In this document: positions 48,789 to 58,816 of the stretch, piece by piece
Position numbering within the stretch: the stretch's first letter is position 1
Layout: each line of letters starts with the position of its first letter
Source of the DNA: Armatimonadota bacterium
GTDB lineage: Bacteria > Armatimonadota > Fimbriimonadia > Fimbriimonadales > Fimbriimonadaceae
DNA length: 64,000 bases
Reading direction: 5' to 3'
NCBI GenBank assembly: GCA_020161505.1
Contig: JAIUNY010000002.1
Coordinates: 245,925-309,924, forward strand
Translations under genes and position numbers: made by a program
Notes under the pieces: model-generated
The model's input: only the letters and a program-made list of their open reading frames with translations
Told to the model about the DNA's origin: nothing
Databases searched by the model: none

Positions 48789-51587
48789 ATGACCGTCCAG
48801 GAGCTGCGCCGGAAATACCTTGACTTCTTCATCTCGAAGGGACACAGTGAGCACCCGAGTGGGTCGCTGATTCCGTTCGATGTCACAGGACGCCTGGATG
48901 AATCGCTGCTCTTCAACGGGGCGGGGATGGTGCAGTTCAAGCCTTACTTCCGAGGCGTGGCCGAACCGGCGAGCAAGCGGCTGACGACCAGCCAGAAGTG
49001 CCTGCGCACCGGGGATATCGACGAAGTGGGCGATGACAGCCACCTCACCTTCTTCGAAATGCTGGGCAATTTCAGCTTTGGCGACTACTTCAAGGGCCAA
49101 GCGATTGAGTTTTCATGGGAGTTCCTGACGAGCCCGGAGTGGCTGGGGCTTGATCCGAAGAGGCTGGCGTTCACGGTGTTCAGCGAGGATGATGAAGCTT
49201 TCACCAAATGGTCAGCTCTCCTCAGCGCGGCGGGGATTGATCCGGACTCGCGGATTTTCCGCTTGGGCGAAGACACCAATTACTGGCCCGCCGGAGCATT
49301 CAGCAAGGGCCCTCCGGGGCCGTGCGGGCCGAATAGTGAGATGTTCTACTGGACCGGCGCGGAGGCTCCGCCAACCGTCACTTACACCAAAGATGACTAC
49401 CTGCGCGATGAATCCGAGGGCAAGTGGCTGGAGATTTGGAATGATGTCTTCATTCAGTACGAGTGGCAAGGCGATCTAAAGGATCCCTCTCGGCCGGATC
49501 AGGGATACGCCAAGAAGGCGATGCCGGATCTGCCATTCAAGAGCATCGACACCGGCATGGGGATCGAGCGCACCGTTGCGGTGCTCAACGGGTTCCGCAG
49601 TGTGTATGACACCGATGCGTTTCAGCCGATTTTCCGGGCGATGGAAGGTTTGGGTGCTCCGGCCTATGGGTCGGATGAGGAGTCGATGCGGGCGATGCGG
49701 ATCATCGGCGACCACCTGAGAGCGGCGTGTTTCTGCATCGCGGATGGCATTCTTCCCTCGAATACGGGACGCGGATACGTTCTGCGCCGACTTCTGCGTC
49801 GTGCGGTGCTGAAGGGCGTGCGTGTACTAAAGTTTGAAGATGCTTTTCTTCACCAATTGGTCGAGGCAGTGGTCGCGAACTTTGGCGGACACTACCATGA
49901 GTTGGTCGATCGTCGTCCGGTGATCGAGGAGACTCTGCGCAACGAAGAAGCGCAGTTTCGGCGCACATTGGAGGCGGGGAGTGAGCGACTGGAGGATCTG
50001 TTGGCGGCTTGGCGCGGCGGATCCAAGGCCAAGTCCACACCTCTGGCGGGAGACATGGCGTTTATGCTCTACGACACCTTTGGTTTCCCGCTCGAAGTGA
50101 CGCAAGAGCTCTGCGCGGAAGCCGGAGTCAGCGTGGATGTCGAGGGATATCGCGCCGCCATGGCAGAAGCCCAGGAACGATCCCGGGCGAGCAGCGGCAT
50201 GGATACGGTGTACGGCGGGGTCGGCATCCTTGCCGTGTTCACCCAGGGCGATGACAAGGCGACCCCCACGAAGTTCTTGGGATACACCGCGACGGAATCC
50301 GAGGCAACCATCACGGGAACTCACCCGATGGTGGAAGGGGGCGAATCGAGCAGCGAGTTCGTTTTAGCGCTCGATCAGACTCCATTTTACGCGGAGAGCG
50401 GCGGGCAAGTGTCCGATACCGGGCGCATCCTGGGCGACGGGTTTGAGCTCAAGGTGCTTGACGTCACGAAGCAAGATGGCGTGTTCATCCACCTCGTCGA
50501 GGTGATGAGTGGGGCCAATCCGGTTGGCTTGGGTGATGAAGCGGCGAAGGCCAAGTTGCAAGAAGCGTTTTTCAACCACAAGGTTCAAGCAATAGTCGAT
50601 CGCACGAGGCGCAAGGAGATCACTCGGCATCATACGGCCACCCACCTCATGCATGCCGCGCTTCGTCAGCATCTGGGCACCCATGTGACTCAGGCGGGAT
50701 CGATGGTGGCGCCGGATGTGATGCGATTCGATTTCACCCACGGCGCAGGCATGTCTCGCGAGGAGATTGCGGCGGTCGAGCAGACGGTGACCGAGCAAAT
50801 TCTTGCCGCGCAGGGCATGGTCACTTACGAGGATGTGCCGCTTGATGATGCCCGCAGGATGGGCGCAATGGCTCTGTTCGGTGAAAAATACGCAGATCGC
50901 GTGCGCGTGGTGCAGGTCGGCACGATGGATCCGGGTCAGCCGAGCTTCAGTCGGGAGCTTTGTGGAGGGATCCATGTGGGCAACACCGGCGAAATCGGGC
51001 TCTTCAAGATTCTCCACGAGAGCAGCGCGGCAAGTGGCGTGCGGCGGATCACGGCGGTCACTGGCACCAAGGCGGTTGATTGGCTGAATCAGCAACTGGA
51101 GACTCTCCAGGCTGCCTCGGCGAAACTAAAAACGAATCCGCACGAGCTGATTTCCAGCATCGAGAAAACTCTCGACACCTTGCGCGAAGAGCGAAAGAAG
51201 CGCGAGAAACTCGCCCAGCAAGGCGCGGGGGCCAGCGCGGCTGAGGAGCACAATCTCGGCCCAGTGACCCTGTTTGTTCAGAAACTGGAAGACGCGGATC
51301 CTGCCGATGCCAAGGCGATTTCTGACCGTTTGGTGGACGGGAAGCCGAACGCGGTCGCTCTGATCGTGAATGTGGCGGGCGGAAAAGTCACCTTTGTCGC
51401 CAAAGTCGGCCCGGATGCCCTGAAGGCTGGCGCCAAAGCGGGTGATCTGGTCAAAACCGTGGCCCAGGTCACGGGCGGAGGTGGAGGCGGAGCACCGAAC
51501 TTCGCAACGGCAGGCGGGCGAGATGCGAGCAAAGTGGACGACGCCATTGCTGCGGGCATCTCGGCGCTCCAAGCCGCCGTTTCCTAA
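48789..51587 (+). CDS. alaS: Alanyl-tRNA synthetase
   Basis: 932 aa from ATG 48789 (a TTG two codons upstream is less likely). Catalytic domain (1-460) with MTVQELRRKYLDFFISKGH, GNFSFGDYFK, RGYVLRRLLRRAV; editing domain with zinc motif RHHTATHLMHAALR (about 613) and ELCGGIHVGNTGEIG (about 722); coiled coil and C-Ala/DHHA1 domain with GGGGGGAPNFATAGGRD at the end. Complete. TACCAT lies 11 nt before the ATG. Confidence 0.97.
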   Translation: MTVQELRRKYLDFFISKGHSEHPSGSLIPFDVTGRLDESLLFNGAGMVQFKPYFRGVAEPASKRLTTSQKCLRTGDIDEVGDDSHLTFFEMLGNFSFGDYFKGQAIEFSWEFLTSPEWLGLDPKRLAFTVFSEDDEAFTKWSALLSAAGIDPDSRIFRLGEDTNYWPAGAFSKGPPGPCGPNSEMFYWTGAEAPPTVTYTKDDYLRDESEGKWLEIWNDVFIQYEWQGDLKDPSRPDQGYAKKAMPDLPFKSIDTGMGIERTVAVLNGFRSVYDTDAFQPIFRAMEGLGAPAYGSDEESMRAMRIIGDHLRAACFCIADGILPSNTGRGYVLRRLLRRAVLKGVRVLKFEDAFLHQLVEAVVANFGGHYHELVDRRPVIEETLRNEEAQFRRTLEAGSERLEDLLAAWRGGSKAKSTPLAGDMAFMLYDTFGFPLEVTQELCAEAGVSVDVEGYRAAMAEAQERSRASSGMDTVYGGVGILAVFTQGDDKATPTKFLGYTATESEATITGTHPMVEGGESSSEFVLALDQTPFYAESGGQVSDTGRILGDGFELKVLDVTKQDGVFIHLVEVMSGANPVGLGDEAAKAKLQEAFFNHKVQAIVDRTRRKEITRHHTATHLMHAALRQHLGTHVTQAGSMVAPDVMRFDFTHGAGMSREEIAAVEQTVTEQILAAQGMVTYEDVPLDDARRMGAMALFGEKYADRVRVVQVGTMDPGQPSFSRELCGGIHVGNTGEIGLFKILHESSAASGVRRITAVTGTKAVDWLNQQLETLQAASAKLKTNPHELISSIEKTLDTLREERKKREKLAQQGAGASAAEEHNLGPVTLFVQKLEDADPADAKAISDRLVDGKPNAVALIVNVAGGKVTFVAKVGPDALKAGAKAGDLVKTVAQVTGGGGGGAPNFATAGGRDASKVDDAIAAGISALQAAVS

Positions 51588-51598
51588 CCCAAAGGGGC

Positions 51599-51934
51599 TC
51601 AAACGGATTCGAGAATCGCCACGGCGACGGCAAACCGTGCATCGTGGGAGATCGAGATGTGGAGCGTTGCCCCAGGAGGCATTGCCCCTCCATGAATCAC
51701 CGCCCGAGGCGCGCCGGTTTCGCTGGTCAAGACCTCGATTTGGTGCCAGGAGTTGAGGGCAGGGATCACCTTTTTGGCGGCTTCCTTCGCCGCCCAGCGC
51801 CCCGCGACGTAGTGCACCGAGAGCTTGCGCTCTCGCTCCCCGTCGGTAAGAATCCGCTCCGCGAAGCCGTCGATGTTCATCGCCGCTTCAATCCGCGTGA
51901 TCTCCACCAGGTCGATCCCTACGCCCAGGATCAT
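51599..51934 (-). CDS. acpS: Holo-[acyl-carrier-protein] synthase
   Basis: 111 aa. Transfers 4'-phosphopantetheine to ACP. MILGVGIDLVEITRIEAAM (Mg Asp 8), FAERILTDGERE, GRWAAKEAAKKVIP (Glu in WAAKE), HISISHDARFAVAVAI. ATG overlaps the upstream stop (ATGA). Confidence 0.95.
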   Translation of the reverse strand: MILGVGIDLVEITRIEAAMNIDGFAERILTDGERERKLSVHYVAGRWAAKEAAKKVIPALNSWHQIEVLTSETGAPRAVIHGGAMPPGATLHISISHDARFAVAVAILESV

Positions 51935-53988
51935 GAGTTAGCCCGCTCCACCAATTCGGCGAGATCGACGAGGTTGATCTCTTCATCGGTCGCCTGTTTC
52001 ACGCTGGCATCCAGCATGATGCGGCAGAAGGGACAGCTGACGGCGACCTCCTTTGCGCCCGTGGCCAAAAGCTCTTGAGCTCGTTTTTCGCCCGGACGCT
52101 GGTTGGGCTCTTCTTCCATCCACATCCGACCGCCGCCCGCGCCGCAGCACAGAGTCTTGCGGGCGTGGTGCTCGGGTTCGGCAAAGATCGTTTCGTCGTC
52201 GGAAGCCGCCAGGCTTTTCAGCAAAAGAGGCGTGGGGTCATCGTGATTGCCGTTTTGGCCGACCAATCGACGCGGGGCATCGCTGATGTTGTTGATCCGC
52301 GCCAGGTAGCAGGGATCGTGGTAAGTGGTCGATCCGGGAAGCAGCGAGGCAGGCTTCAGCCGACCTTCTGCGATCAAATCGTCCAGGAGCTGAGCGTGGT
52401 GGAGCACTTGGAGAGACGTGCCAAAGTCGCCATATTCGTTGCTCAGAGTGTTGAGGCAGTGGGGGCAGGCGGTGACGATTTTCGTGACGCCGTACTTGGC
52501 AAACACTTTTTGGTTGTGCTCGGCCTGAGTGACGAAGGTGGTTTCGTCGCCGATCCGGCGCGCCGGGTCGCCGGTGCACGATTCTTCTTCGCCGAGGCAC
52601 GCAAATCGAATTCCCGCCTTTTGCATCAGGCGGGCCATGGCTTTGGTGGTTCGCACGGCGGCAGGATCCATCGCGCCCGCGCATCCCACCCAGAACAGGA
52701 CGTCGAAGGACTCCCCATCTCGGCAGAGAGGGATGTCCATGCCCTTCATCCACTCTTCCCGGGAGCTTGCGGCTTGGCCCCACGCGGAACCCGTGCCGCC
52801 GATCTGCTTGAGAACAAGTGATCCACTGCCGCTCAGTCGACCTTCGCTCACCAGGTTTCGGCGGGCATCGACGATGAGATCCACGTGACGGATGAGTACG
52901 GGGCAGGCCTCCACGCAGGCGTTGCATGTGGTGCAAGCCCAGAGAGCATCCTCGCTCACCGTGGCGGGGACGTTCTCGCCGATGGTGAGGGTGCGGTGGA
53001 TATCTTGAACCACCTGCTTGGGGTTCAGAATCTTGCCTGCGCCGTAAGCCGGGCAGACCTCGGTGCATCGTCCGCAGCTCATGCAGGCATCCAGCGACAT
53101 CAGGTGCCAGCGGGAGTAGTCTTTGGCTTCCGCCGCCCCCATGGATCCTGTGTCGGCGAAAGCCGCCATATCCACGGCCGGGAGGGCACCCATCGGCTTC
53201 TTGGGATCTCCCGCCGCCGTGAGGGTTGCGACGACAATGTGCTTGAGCCGCATGTGGGGCAGGGCGATGAAGAACGCCCACACGACGACCATGTGGAACC
53301 ACCAAATCGCCACGTAGCCGGTCGGCGAGAGCCCCGGCATCAGCTGAGCCAGGCCGTATCCGACAAACGAATAGTGATCCCACGGCTGAGGGTTCGCGGC
53401 GATGCGGGCCCCTTCGAGCACGTAGCCGGTGATTCCGAGCACAAACAGCAGTCCGAGGGCGGCAAAGTCTTTCCACTCCGTCGTGATGGGATTGCTTGAT
53501 CGGGCGAGCTTGCCAGTGACGGGATCGCGCGTGGGTTCGCCTCGCTCAGCCGAGAGCCTTCGGCGGCGAAGATACGCCCATGCGACGCCGATGATGAACA
53601 GCAATCCCAAGGCGTCGAAGATCGTTTCGTACGCAAGGTAATAGCTGCCTCTGTGCCAGTTGGGAAGGCCGATGAGCGGGCCATAGGTGGCGATGGCGAG
53701 CAGGGTTGTCGCGATGAACAGCGAGAGGAACCCATAGAAAATCATCAAGTGGAGAGGCGCGCCGTCTTTCGGGCGGCTGCCCATCACCTTGCGCTGGGCG
53801 AGGATGTAGGTGACAATCCCGCTGATGTAATCGGGCCGCCACGTGAGCTTTTTGCCCTTCATCCAAAACCGGGCGCGACCGGCGAACTGCCACATCATGA
53901 TGCCGATCGAGAGAAAGGTCAGGATGTAGAAGATGGCCTTCGGCAGCGTTCCGGACTGGAACAAAAACTCGTGGCGGGTCGGCTCCAA
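51931..53988 (-). CDS. Membrane iron-sulfur protein with NarI-like and CCG (HdrD/GlpC-type) domains
   Basis: 685 aa, TTG start. About six hydrophobic helices in the first 260 residues, as in NarI/DsrM-like membrane subunits, then two 4Fe-4S clusters CMSCGRCTEVCP (about 301) and CTTCNACVEACP (about 352), then two CCG domains (CGAMDP-containing and DPCYLARIN with CCGAGGGRMW). Resembles heterodisulfide reductase-related and glycolate oxidase iron-sulfur subunits; likely passes electrons between quinone and a cytoplasmic donor. It could serve GlcDE at 25-27 kb, which lacks GlcF nearby (inference). Confidence 0.82.
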   Translation of the reverse strand: MEPTRHEFLFQSGTLPKAIFYILTFLSIGIMMWQFAGRARFWMKGKKLTWRPDYISGIVTYILAQRKVMGSRPKDGAPLHLMIFYGFLSLFIATTLLAIATYGPLIGLPNWHRGSYYLAYETIFDALGLLFIIGVAWAYLRRRRLSAERGEPTRDPVTGKLARSSNPITTEWKDFAALGLLFVLGITGYVLEGARIAANPQPWDHYSFVGYGLAQLMPGLSPTGYVAIWWFHMVVVWAFFIALPHMRLKHIVVATLTAAGDPKKPMGALPAVDMAAFADTGSMGAAEAKDYSRWHLMSLDACMSCGRCTEVCPAYGAGKILNPKQVVQDIHRTLTIGENVPATVSEDALWACTTCNACVEACPVLIRHVDLIVDARRNLVSEGRLSGSGSLVLKQIGGTGSAWGQAASSREEWMKGMDIPLCRDGESFDVLFWVGCAGAMDPAAVRTTKAMARLMQKAGIRFACLGEEESCTGDPARRIGDETTFVTQAEHNQKVFAKYGVTKIVTACPHCLNTLSNEYGDFGTSLQVLHHAQLLDDLIAEGRLKPASLLPGSTTYHDPCYLARINNISDAPRRLVGQNGNHDDPTPLLLKSLAASDDETIFAEPEHHARKTLCCGAGGGRMWMEEEPNQRPGEKRAQELLATGAKEVAVSCPFCRIMLDASVKQATDEEINLVDLAELVERANS

Positions 53989-54037
53989 GGTGATTCAGTT
54001 TGCCTGATTTCGCGTCTTTCTCGCTCGAAACGCCGCT

Positions 54038-54733
54038 CTAGCGAACCGAGACTTCACTCCACTGACCCTGCCCAAACCGCGACGCGGCGTGGATGACGGG
54101 GGCGACTTCGATGAGATCGCTGGACATTTTGAGGAATCCGAGGAGCCTGCGGTGGCACTCGGAGTCGATGGCTCGGTGGCCTTCGCCGACCCCTTCGAAG
54201 GCGAGAATCACCCAGGCTTGGTGCTGGATTCCGATCCGGACGGCCTCGATCATTTGGTCGGCTTCCAGGTCTTCCATCGGCACCATGCGCAGGGCGCGGA
54301 GGTTGGTTTGGTTCGGCTTATTGAGCCCCGGCTCACCGGTGCGGATCACGGGATGGCTTCCCGCAATCGCCGCGAGGTACGGCTGGTCATTGCTGCACAG
54401 GGCCTTCCCCCACGGCAGACCGATGCTGTGGGAGGCTTGCTCCGGGAAAAGCTCTGCGATGAGATCGTCAGCTTCGCTGAGGTCGTCGCAGATCATCTCC
54501 TCCGTCCATGCGGGGAGCGATCCATCGGGGAGAGCGGCGCCGATGAGGGCTCCATTCCCAATCTCGTGCCCGGAGAGAGCCGCGCGGTTCCAGGCGGGGT
54601 AGTCGTCGAGAAGCGAGGCAGGGTCGGCGTAAAAGGTTCCGAGGAGTCCGAAGGTCTGGAGCTGAGGCACCACGACCTCAAGATGGCCCGGAAGGGTGCC
54701 ATCGTAGGTCAGCGAGACAATCGGTTTACTCAT
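54038..54733 (-). CDS. NodB-like polysaccharide deacetylase homologue with degenerate metal site
   Basis: 231 aa. SLTYDGTLPGHLEVVVPQL and GLLGTFYADPASLL follow the NodB fold, and GHEIGNGALIGAAL corresponds to the HxxxH region, but the pair is not complete (no second His; the first Asp motif is TYDG). The metal site is thus uncertain. No signal peptide. GAGGG upstream of ATG. Last of the queC-AlbA_2-queE run on this strand, 62 nt after queE. Confidence 0.7.
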   Translation of the reverse strand: MSKPIVSLTYDGTLPGHLEVVVPQLQTFGLLGTFYADPASLLDDYPAWNRAALSGHEIGNGALIGAALPDGSLPAWTEEMICDDLSEADDLIAELFPEQASHSIGLPWGKALCSNDQPYLAAIAGSHPVIRTGEPGLNKPNQTNLRALRMVPMEDLEADQMIEAVRIGIQHQAWVILAFEGVGEGHRAIDSECHRRLLGFLKMSSDLIEVAPVIHAASRFGQGQWSEVSVR

Positions 54734-54794
54734 ATCAGCCCTCGTGTGGATTTATGGTACGACAGGTTTGCCGGGATCGGAGCAGGATTTCCGA

Positions 54795-55499
54795 TCAAGT
54801 GCCCCGCGTGTCCCCATAGAGGGTGATTTGGAGTCGGGGAGCCAGGCGATATCCGTGGCTCATGCAGATGGGAGAGAGAGCCTGCATGGCCTGACGCAGG
54901 GCGATTTCATCGCGGCCTTCGGGCATGAGAAACACCTTCTCGGCGGGGATATCACCTAGTTGCGCCAGAAGGGCTTGGGTTTCGATGAGGTCTCGGTCGG
55001 GGTTCCCGCCATCGACGACGAACTTGAGTTGGTAGCCGTATCGCTGGATCAAGGCACGGAGGGTTTCGGGTTTCAGTCGTGTGGATTCGTGGCGTTCGTG
55101 CCAGTTGTCAGGGGTTTCTGGTGGCGGGGCCGAGTGGGCGAGCTTCGGGCTGATCGACATGAGGTCGCACTCGACGGGGAGATCCACGGTGCCCGCGGTT
55201 TCGATCGTGATGTGGTGGCCTCTCGCCCGGAGTTCGTGGGAGAGCTCAACGAGAGGGGCGAAGATCATCGGCTCACCGCCGGTGAGAACGACGTGTCTGT
55301 GCCCATTTTGCTCAATGACCTGGAGGATTTCGCTCAGATCCATCACCGGCCCCTCGGGCGACCAGCTGGCGTAGGGGGTATCGCACCAGACGCAGCGGAG
55401 GTTGCATCCGCTGGTGCGGACAAATGTACTCGGCGTTCCCATGAGCTCGCCTTCGCCTTGGAGGCTCGCGAATATCTCGCTGATCCGGAGCTTGCTCAT
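54795..55499 (-). CDS. queE: 7-carboxy-7-deazaguanine synthase
   Basis: 234 aa radical SAM enzyme of preQ0/queuosine synthesis. EIFASLQGEGELMG start, radical SAM C32-C36-C39 (CNLRCVWCDTPYASW, CxxxCxxC), VVLTGGEPM, SISPKLAHSAP, KFVVD. ATG overlaps the stop of the AlbA_2 gene. Upstream queC is separated by that gene. Confidence 0.93.
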   Translation of the reverse strand: MSKLRISEIFASLQGEGELMGTPSTFVRTSGCNLRCVWCDTPYASWSPEGPVMDLSEILQVIEQNGHRHVVLTGGEPMIFAPLVELSHELRARGHHITIETAGTVDLPVECDLMSISPKLAHSAPPPETPDNWHERHESTRLKPETLRALIQRYGYQLKFVVDGGNPDRDLIETQALLAQLGDIPAEKVFLMPEGRDEIALRQAMQALSPICMSHGYRLAPRLQITLYGDTRGT

Positions 55500-57064
55500 G
55501 CTCTCCCAGCGAGTACGTAGCGAGCCTTGGGATCCCGCTCGCCACCGCCTTTACGCTCGAATCGCAGCACTCCCATTTTGACCAGGGATTCAAGTAACTT
55601 TTTTGACGATGGCCAAGAGCGACTCGTGAGCCTTTGGGCATCACTCACACTGATTTGCCCGTGCTCCGCGCAGAAGTTTAGACAACGTTTCTGCTCTTGG
55701 CTCAGCGAGTTCGCGAGTTGTGCACTGACAAGACTCAGAACGTCTGAGTCGATCCAAACTCTCCGTTGCTGGATCATGTTGCGCAATGTGGTGACCACTT
55801 GCGCATTTGCAGTTACCTCCTCTCGGAATTCTGGCGGCGGAAGTTCACTCTTTTGCATTTCTGCCTTCATCCGGCGAGTGCCCTCGTGTGCCTGCTTCAC
55901 ATACTCGAGATAAAACATGGCGTCCATCAGGTAAGGATTTCGAGGATGATGGACATCATAGATGTTCTCAGGGCTCACGAAGGGTGGAAAACTGCCCGGG
56001 CTCTCGACCAGGAGCCGATCCTCGAACATTTTCACAAATATCGGTCGGTTTTTTGATCCGTTGCTGAATGACCTGTGGACGCATGCGTTCACGATTGCCT
56101 CGTACCAGGCTTCCTTCGGATACTCCGGAGAGCTGTAGAACTTCCCCCCTGTGCCAAGTCGCGAGAAATCACGAAGTTGCGAAGAAATGACTCGCTCTGA
56201 CTCCTGGATCAGCTCCGGCACCGTGCCATCAATAAAGACGTCTTTCGTCGCGTTCCAATTGTCACCGAATGACTCCTCGGTTCCCTCAAACCGCAAAAAG
56301 CGAATCCGGCAGCCAGGCACAAGTCGACGAACATCTTTCGCGAACAAGAGAGCACAAGCCAGGTTAGGCACGAACGTGCCGTTCTTGATATCACCAAGAT
56401 GCATCAGCTCCAGAACTTCGGCCTCGGTCTTGTCCCTTCGCCAATCCTTCTTTGCGATCACGGCTTGGGCGAAACGTGAAACGGCCTCAGCCTGAAACTC
56501 TTTCGGATATTCCAGTCCGCAAGGTTCGAGCTCGATACTGACCTCTCCCTTGTCGATTTGAAGCTCACGGATCGCAGCGACGCTTCCCAACTCAAACTTG
56601 GAGTCTCCTTTTCGGACAAAAACCTTTCCTCCACTTGCCTCGATCACGCGTGTCTTGTGATACTCAACCCGCATCGCGATCACAATGTCGCTCTCCCCAT
56701 CGGAATCGCGGTGAACTCGAATTTGACGTACGTGTGTCTTCGCGCTTGGACAGAATTCGTGCGGGACTTTTTCGATCTCATTGATTTTGTCCTGCCCAAG
56801 TGCCAGGCAACCCGTGATTTTCCCGCTATCCTCGACCCCGATCACCAGAACTCCGCCTTCTGGTGAGGTGTTCGCCCACATGCAAATGTATTCGGCAATT
56901 GTCCTCCGATCCACCCGGGCAGACTTAAATTCAATCCGCCGATTCTCCCTCCACCTTCGAAGATTTTCTTCGTCCAAGAAGTCAAATAGTTCATCCGCAG
57001 TGAGGAGGACTTGATCGACTTTCTCGAAATCAAGCACGTATTGAGTCGGATCGAATTCACTCAT
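55496..57064 (-). CDS. AlbA_2/Schlafen-type domain, GHKL-like ATPase and winged-helix protein
   Basis: 522 aa from ATG 57064 (MSEFDPTQYVLDFEK). Residues about 35-150: AlbA_2 (Schlafen-like) domain, ENRRIEFKSARVDRRTIAEYICMWANTSPEGGVLVIGVED. Residues about 210-410: HATPase_c_4-type region, EAIVNACVHRSFSNG, RLLVESPGSFPP and RNPYLMDAMFYLEYVKQ. C-terminal about 70 residues: winged helix (LNFCAEHGQISVSDAQRL). COG2865-type proteins of this build are regulators or defence-linked; some AlbA_2 proteins are RNA or DNA binding. It sits between queC and queE, and its base composition looks lower in GC. Confidence 0.85.
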   Translation of the reverse strand: MSEFDPTQYVLDFEKVDQVLLTADELFDFLDEENLRRWRENRRIEFKSARVDRRTIAEYICMWANTSPEGGVLVIGVEDSGKITGCLALGQDKINEIEKVPHEFCPSAKTHVRQIRVHRDSDGESDIVIAMRVEYHKTRVIEASGGKVFVRKGDSKFELGSVAAIRELQIDKGEVSIELEPCGLEYPKEFQAEAVSRFAQAVIAKKDWRRDKTEAEVLELMHLGDIKNGTFVPNLACALLFAKDVRRLVPGCRIRFLRFEGTEESFGDNWNATKDVFIDGTVPELIQESERVISSQLRDFSRLGTGGKFYSSPEYPKEAWYEAIVNACVHRSFSNGSKNRPIFVKMFEDRLLVESPGSFPPFVSPENIYDVHHPRNPYLMDAMFYLEYVKQAHEGTRRMKAEMQKSELPPPEFREEVTANAQVVTTLRNMIQQRRVWIDSDVLSLVSAQLANSLSQEQKRCLNFCAEHGQISVSDAQRLTSRSWPSSKKLLESLVKMGVLRFERKGGGERDPKARYVLAGRA

Positions 57065-57178
57065 TTCGGAAGATCGTCGTTCAATTCGGGTAACCGGAAC
57101 AGGCGGCAAACTCGCCTGGAGTCTGATTGAGAATATCACATCTTAACTCGCGTCGAACCGAGAAGAGGACAGCTATGC

Positions 57179-57859
57179 TCATGCCTCCGGCTCCGGAGCG
57201 AGGGCGGGGTCGCGAAGGCCGAGCTCGGCGAACGCGGCACCTCGGATCAGGCATGAGTCGCAGTGGCCGCACCCATGACCGCTCGGCAAGGGGTCATAGC
57301 AGGAACTTGTGAGGCTGTATTCCACGCCTCGCTTCAGTCCTTCTTCGATGATTTGCACCTTCGTGAGGTGGATCAGGGGGGCATGAATCGTCATCTCCGT
57401 CCCTTCGACCCCAGCTTTTGTGGCGATTTGGGCGAGCTTTTCGAAGGCTTCGACGAACTCCGGGCGGCAGTCGGGGTAGCCGGAATAGTCCACCGCGTTG
57501 ACGCCGATGTGGATCTCTGTCGAGCCCGTCACTTCGGCGTAGGCAAGGGCGACGCTAAGCATCACGGTGTTGCGGGCGGGGACGTAGGTGACGGGAATCC
57601 CTTCGGCAAGAGAATCCTTGGGGACGTCGATATCGGCGGTGAGGGCACTGCCTCCAAACTGGTTCAAGGGAATCGAGAACTCTCGGTGACTCGCCGCGCC
57701 GAGAGCTTCGGCGACCCGCTTGGCGCACTCTAGTTCGTGGTGGTGCCGCTGCCCGTACGAGACGGTGAGACAGTGACACTCCACGCCCCGATCCTGGGCC
57801 ATCGCGAGGACGGTGGCGGAATCGAGGCCTCCGCTCAGTAACACCACGGCCCGTTTCAT
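57179..57859 (-). CDS. queC: 7-cyano-7-deazaguanine synthase
   Basis: 226 aa. Converts CDG to preQ0 with ATP and ammonia. PP-loop SGGLDS (9-14), [43 protein letters not shown], zinc site [21 protein letters not shown] 57859 begins [17 protein letters not shown] lies six bases upstream. Confidence 0.95.
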   Translation of the reverse strand: MKRAVVLLSGGLDSATVLAMAQDRGVECHCLTVSYGQRHHHELECAKRVAEALGAASHREFSIPLNQFGGSALTADIDVPKDSLAEGIPVTYVPARNTVMLSVALAYAEVTGSTEIHIGVNAVDYSGYPDCRPEFVEAFEKLAQIATKAGVEGTEMTIHAPLIHLTKVQIIEEGLKRGVEYSLTSSCYDPLPSGHGCGHCDSCLIRGAAFAELGLRDPALAPEPEA

Positions 57860-57871
57860 CACCCCAAGGTA
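57860..57871 (-). promoter_or_regulatory. -10 element TACCTT six bases before queC
   Basis: Minus strand TACCTT (57871-57866), six bases GGGGTG, ATG 57859. Leaderless candidate; GGGGTG could act as a weak Shine-Dalgarno. Confidence 0.5.
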
Positions 57872-57916
57872 CCAGGAGGCGTACCGATTCTCCGGGGCCA
57901 GACGTCTTGAGTCTAT

Positions 57917-58768
57917 ATGTCGGCAATCTTTGCGATGATCGTGCTCGGGCAGTCGCTCAAGGACGTGCCCCGAGCCGTGTTCCCGGTAGCGTGGGAGGGC
58001 CTGCACAGCTCGAGTCAGCGGCGCGAGATTGTGGTGCAAGAGTTTGCCAAGAACTCAGAAAACCTCGGGCCAGGTCGGCATCCGGCGGTGAATCGGAACG
58101 GGACCCTGCTCGCCTACGCCATTCCGGGTGATGTCCCGACGCTGAGCGTCCGCCGATTGCCCCTTGGCAATAGCCCGGGAGAAATCTTCAACACCAGGCT
58201 GAGCGCGGGGGAAGTCACGAACATCGCCTGGTTCCCGCGATCCGATCGTGTGCTGGTGACGATGAAGGATCAGGATGGATCGGTCGCGCGGGTGTACGGG
58301 CCGGATTTCAAGCCAATCGGTCTCTCGTTTGATCTCGGCAAGGCCACGGGCAACGCGGCGATCTCCGGCGACGAGCGCACGGCGATTTATCCAACCGCTT
58401 CGGGCTGGAAGAAGTTTGATCTCAACGACCGAACGGAGACCGACTTCAATGCGCGCTCCTTTGTCAGTGGGCTTTCTCAGGGCACGGAGATCACGAGCAT
58501 CACGGCACTCCCCGGCACCGAGAATGATTGGATTTTCGCGGCAAAGAAGGATGACTGGCAAGCCGTCTTCCTGATTCGATCCGGAGCCTCCAGCGCCGTG
58601 CGACTCTCCCCCGTGGGATCGACGGCGTACGATCCGAAGCCGACCCAAGATCCGCGATTCATCACCTTTCGAGGCAAACTCGAGGAGGGAGATCGGGAGG
58701 CGATCTTTGCGATCCGGGTCGATGGGCGAGCCGTGTCCCAGATCTCCGAGATTGAGTTCGCTCGATAA
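57917..58768 (+). CDS. Exported WD40-like propeller protein
   Basis: 283 aa. Short hydrophobic N-terminus ([13 protein letters not shown]) then propeller-like blades: [75 protein letters not shown], ending [16 protein letters not shown]. TolB/PD40 type but weaker than the 13-15-kb pair. No enzyme motif. Divergent from queC. Confidence 0.65.
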   Translation: MSAIFAMIVLGQSLKDVPRAVFPVAWEGLHSSSQRREIVVQEFAKNSENLGPGRHPAVNRNGTLLAYAIPGDVPTLSVRRLPLGNSPGEIFNTRLSAGEVTNIAWFPRSDRVLVTMKDQDGSVARVYGPDFKPIGLSFDLGKATGNAAISGDERTAIYPTASGWKKFDLNDRTETDFNARSFVSGLSQGTEITSITALPGTENDWIFAAKKDDWQAVFLIRSGASSAVRLSPVGSTAYDPKPTQDPRFITFRGKLEEGDREAIFAIRVDGRAVSQISEIEFAR

Positions 58769-58804
58769 GGACAAAGAAGCCTGTTTCGCAACTCCTGGCT
58801 CGGC

Positions 58805-58816
58805 TAAACTGGCGGC
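58805..58816 (+). promoter_or_regulatory. -10 element TAAACT six bases before serC
   Basis: TAAACT 58805-58810, six bases, ATG 58817. No Shine-Dalgarno. Confidence 0.55.

Noticed and set aside
47320..48790. tRNA-Thr attachment site with a direct repeat of the tRNA 3' end
   Set aside because: No second copy of the tRNA 3' sequence was seen around 48.4-48.8 kb and no integrase is present.
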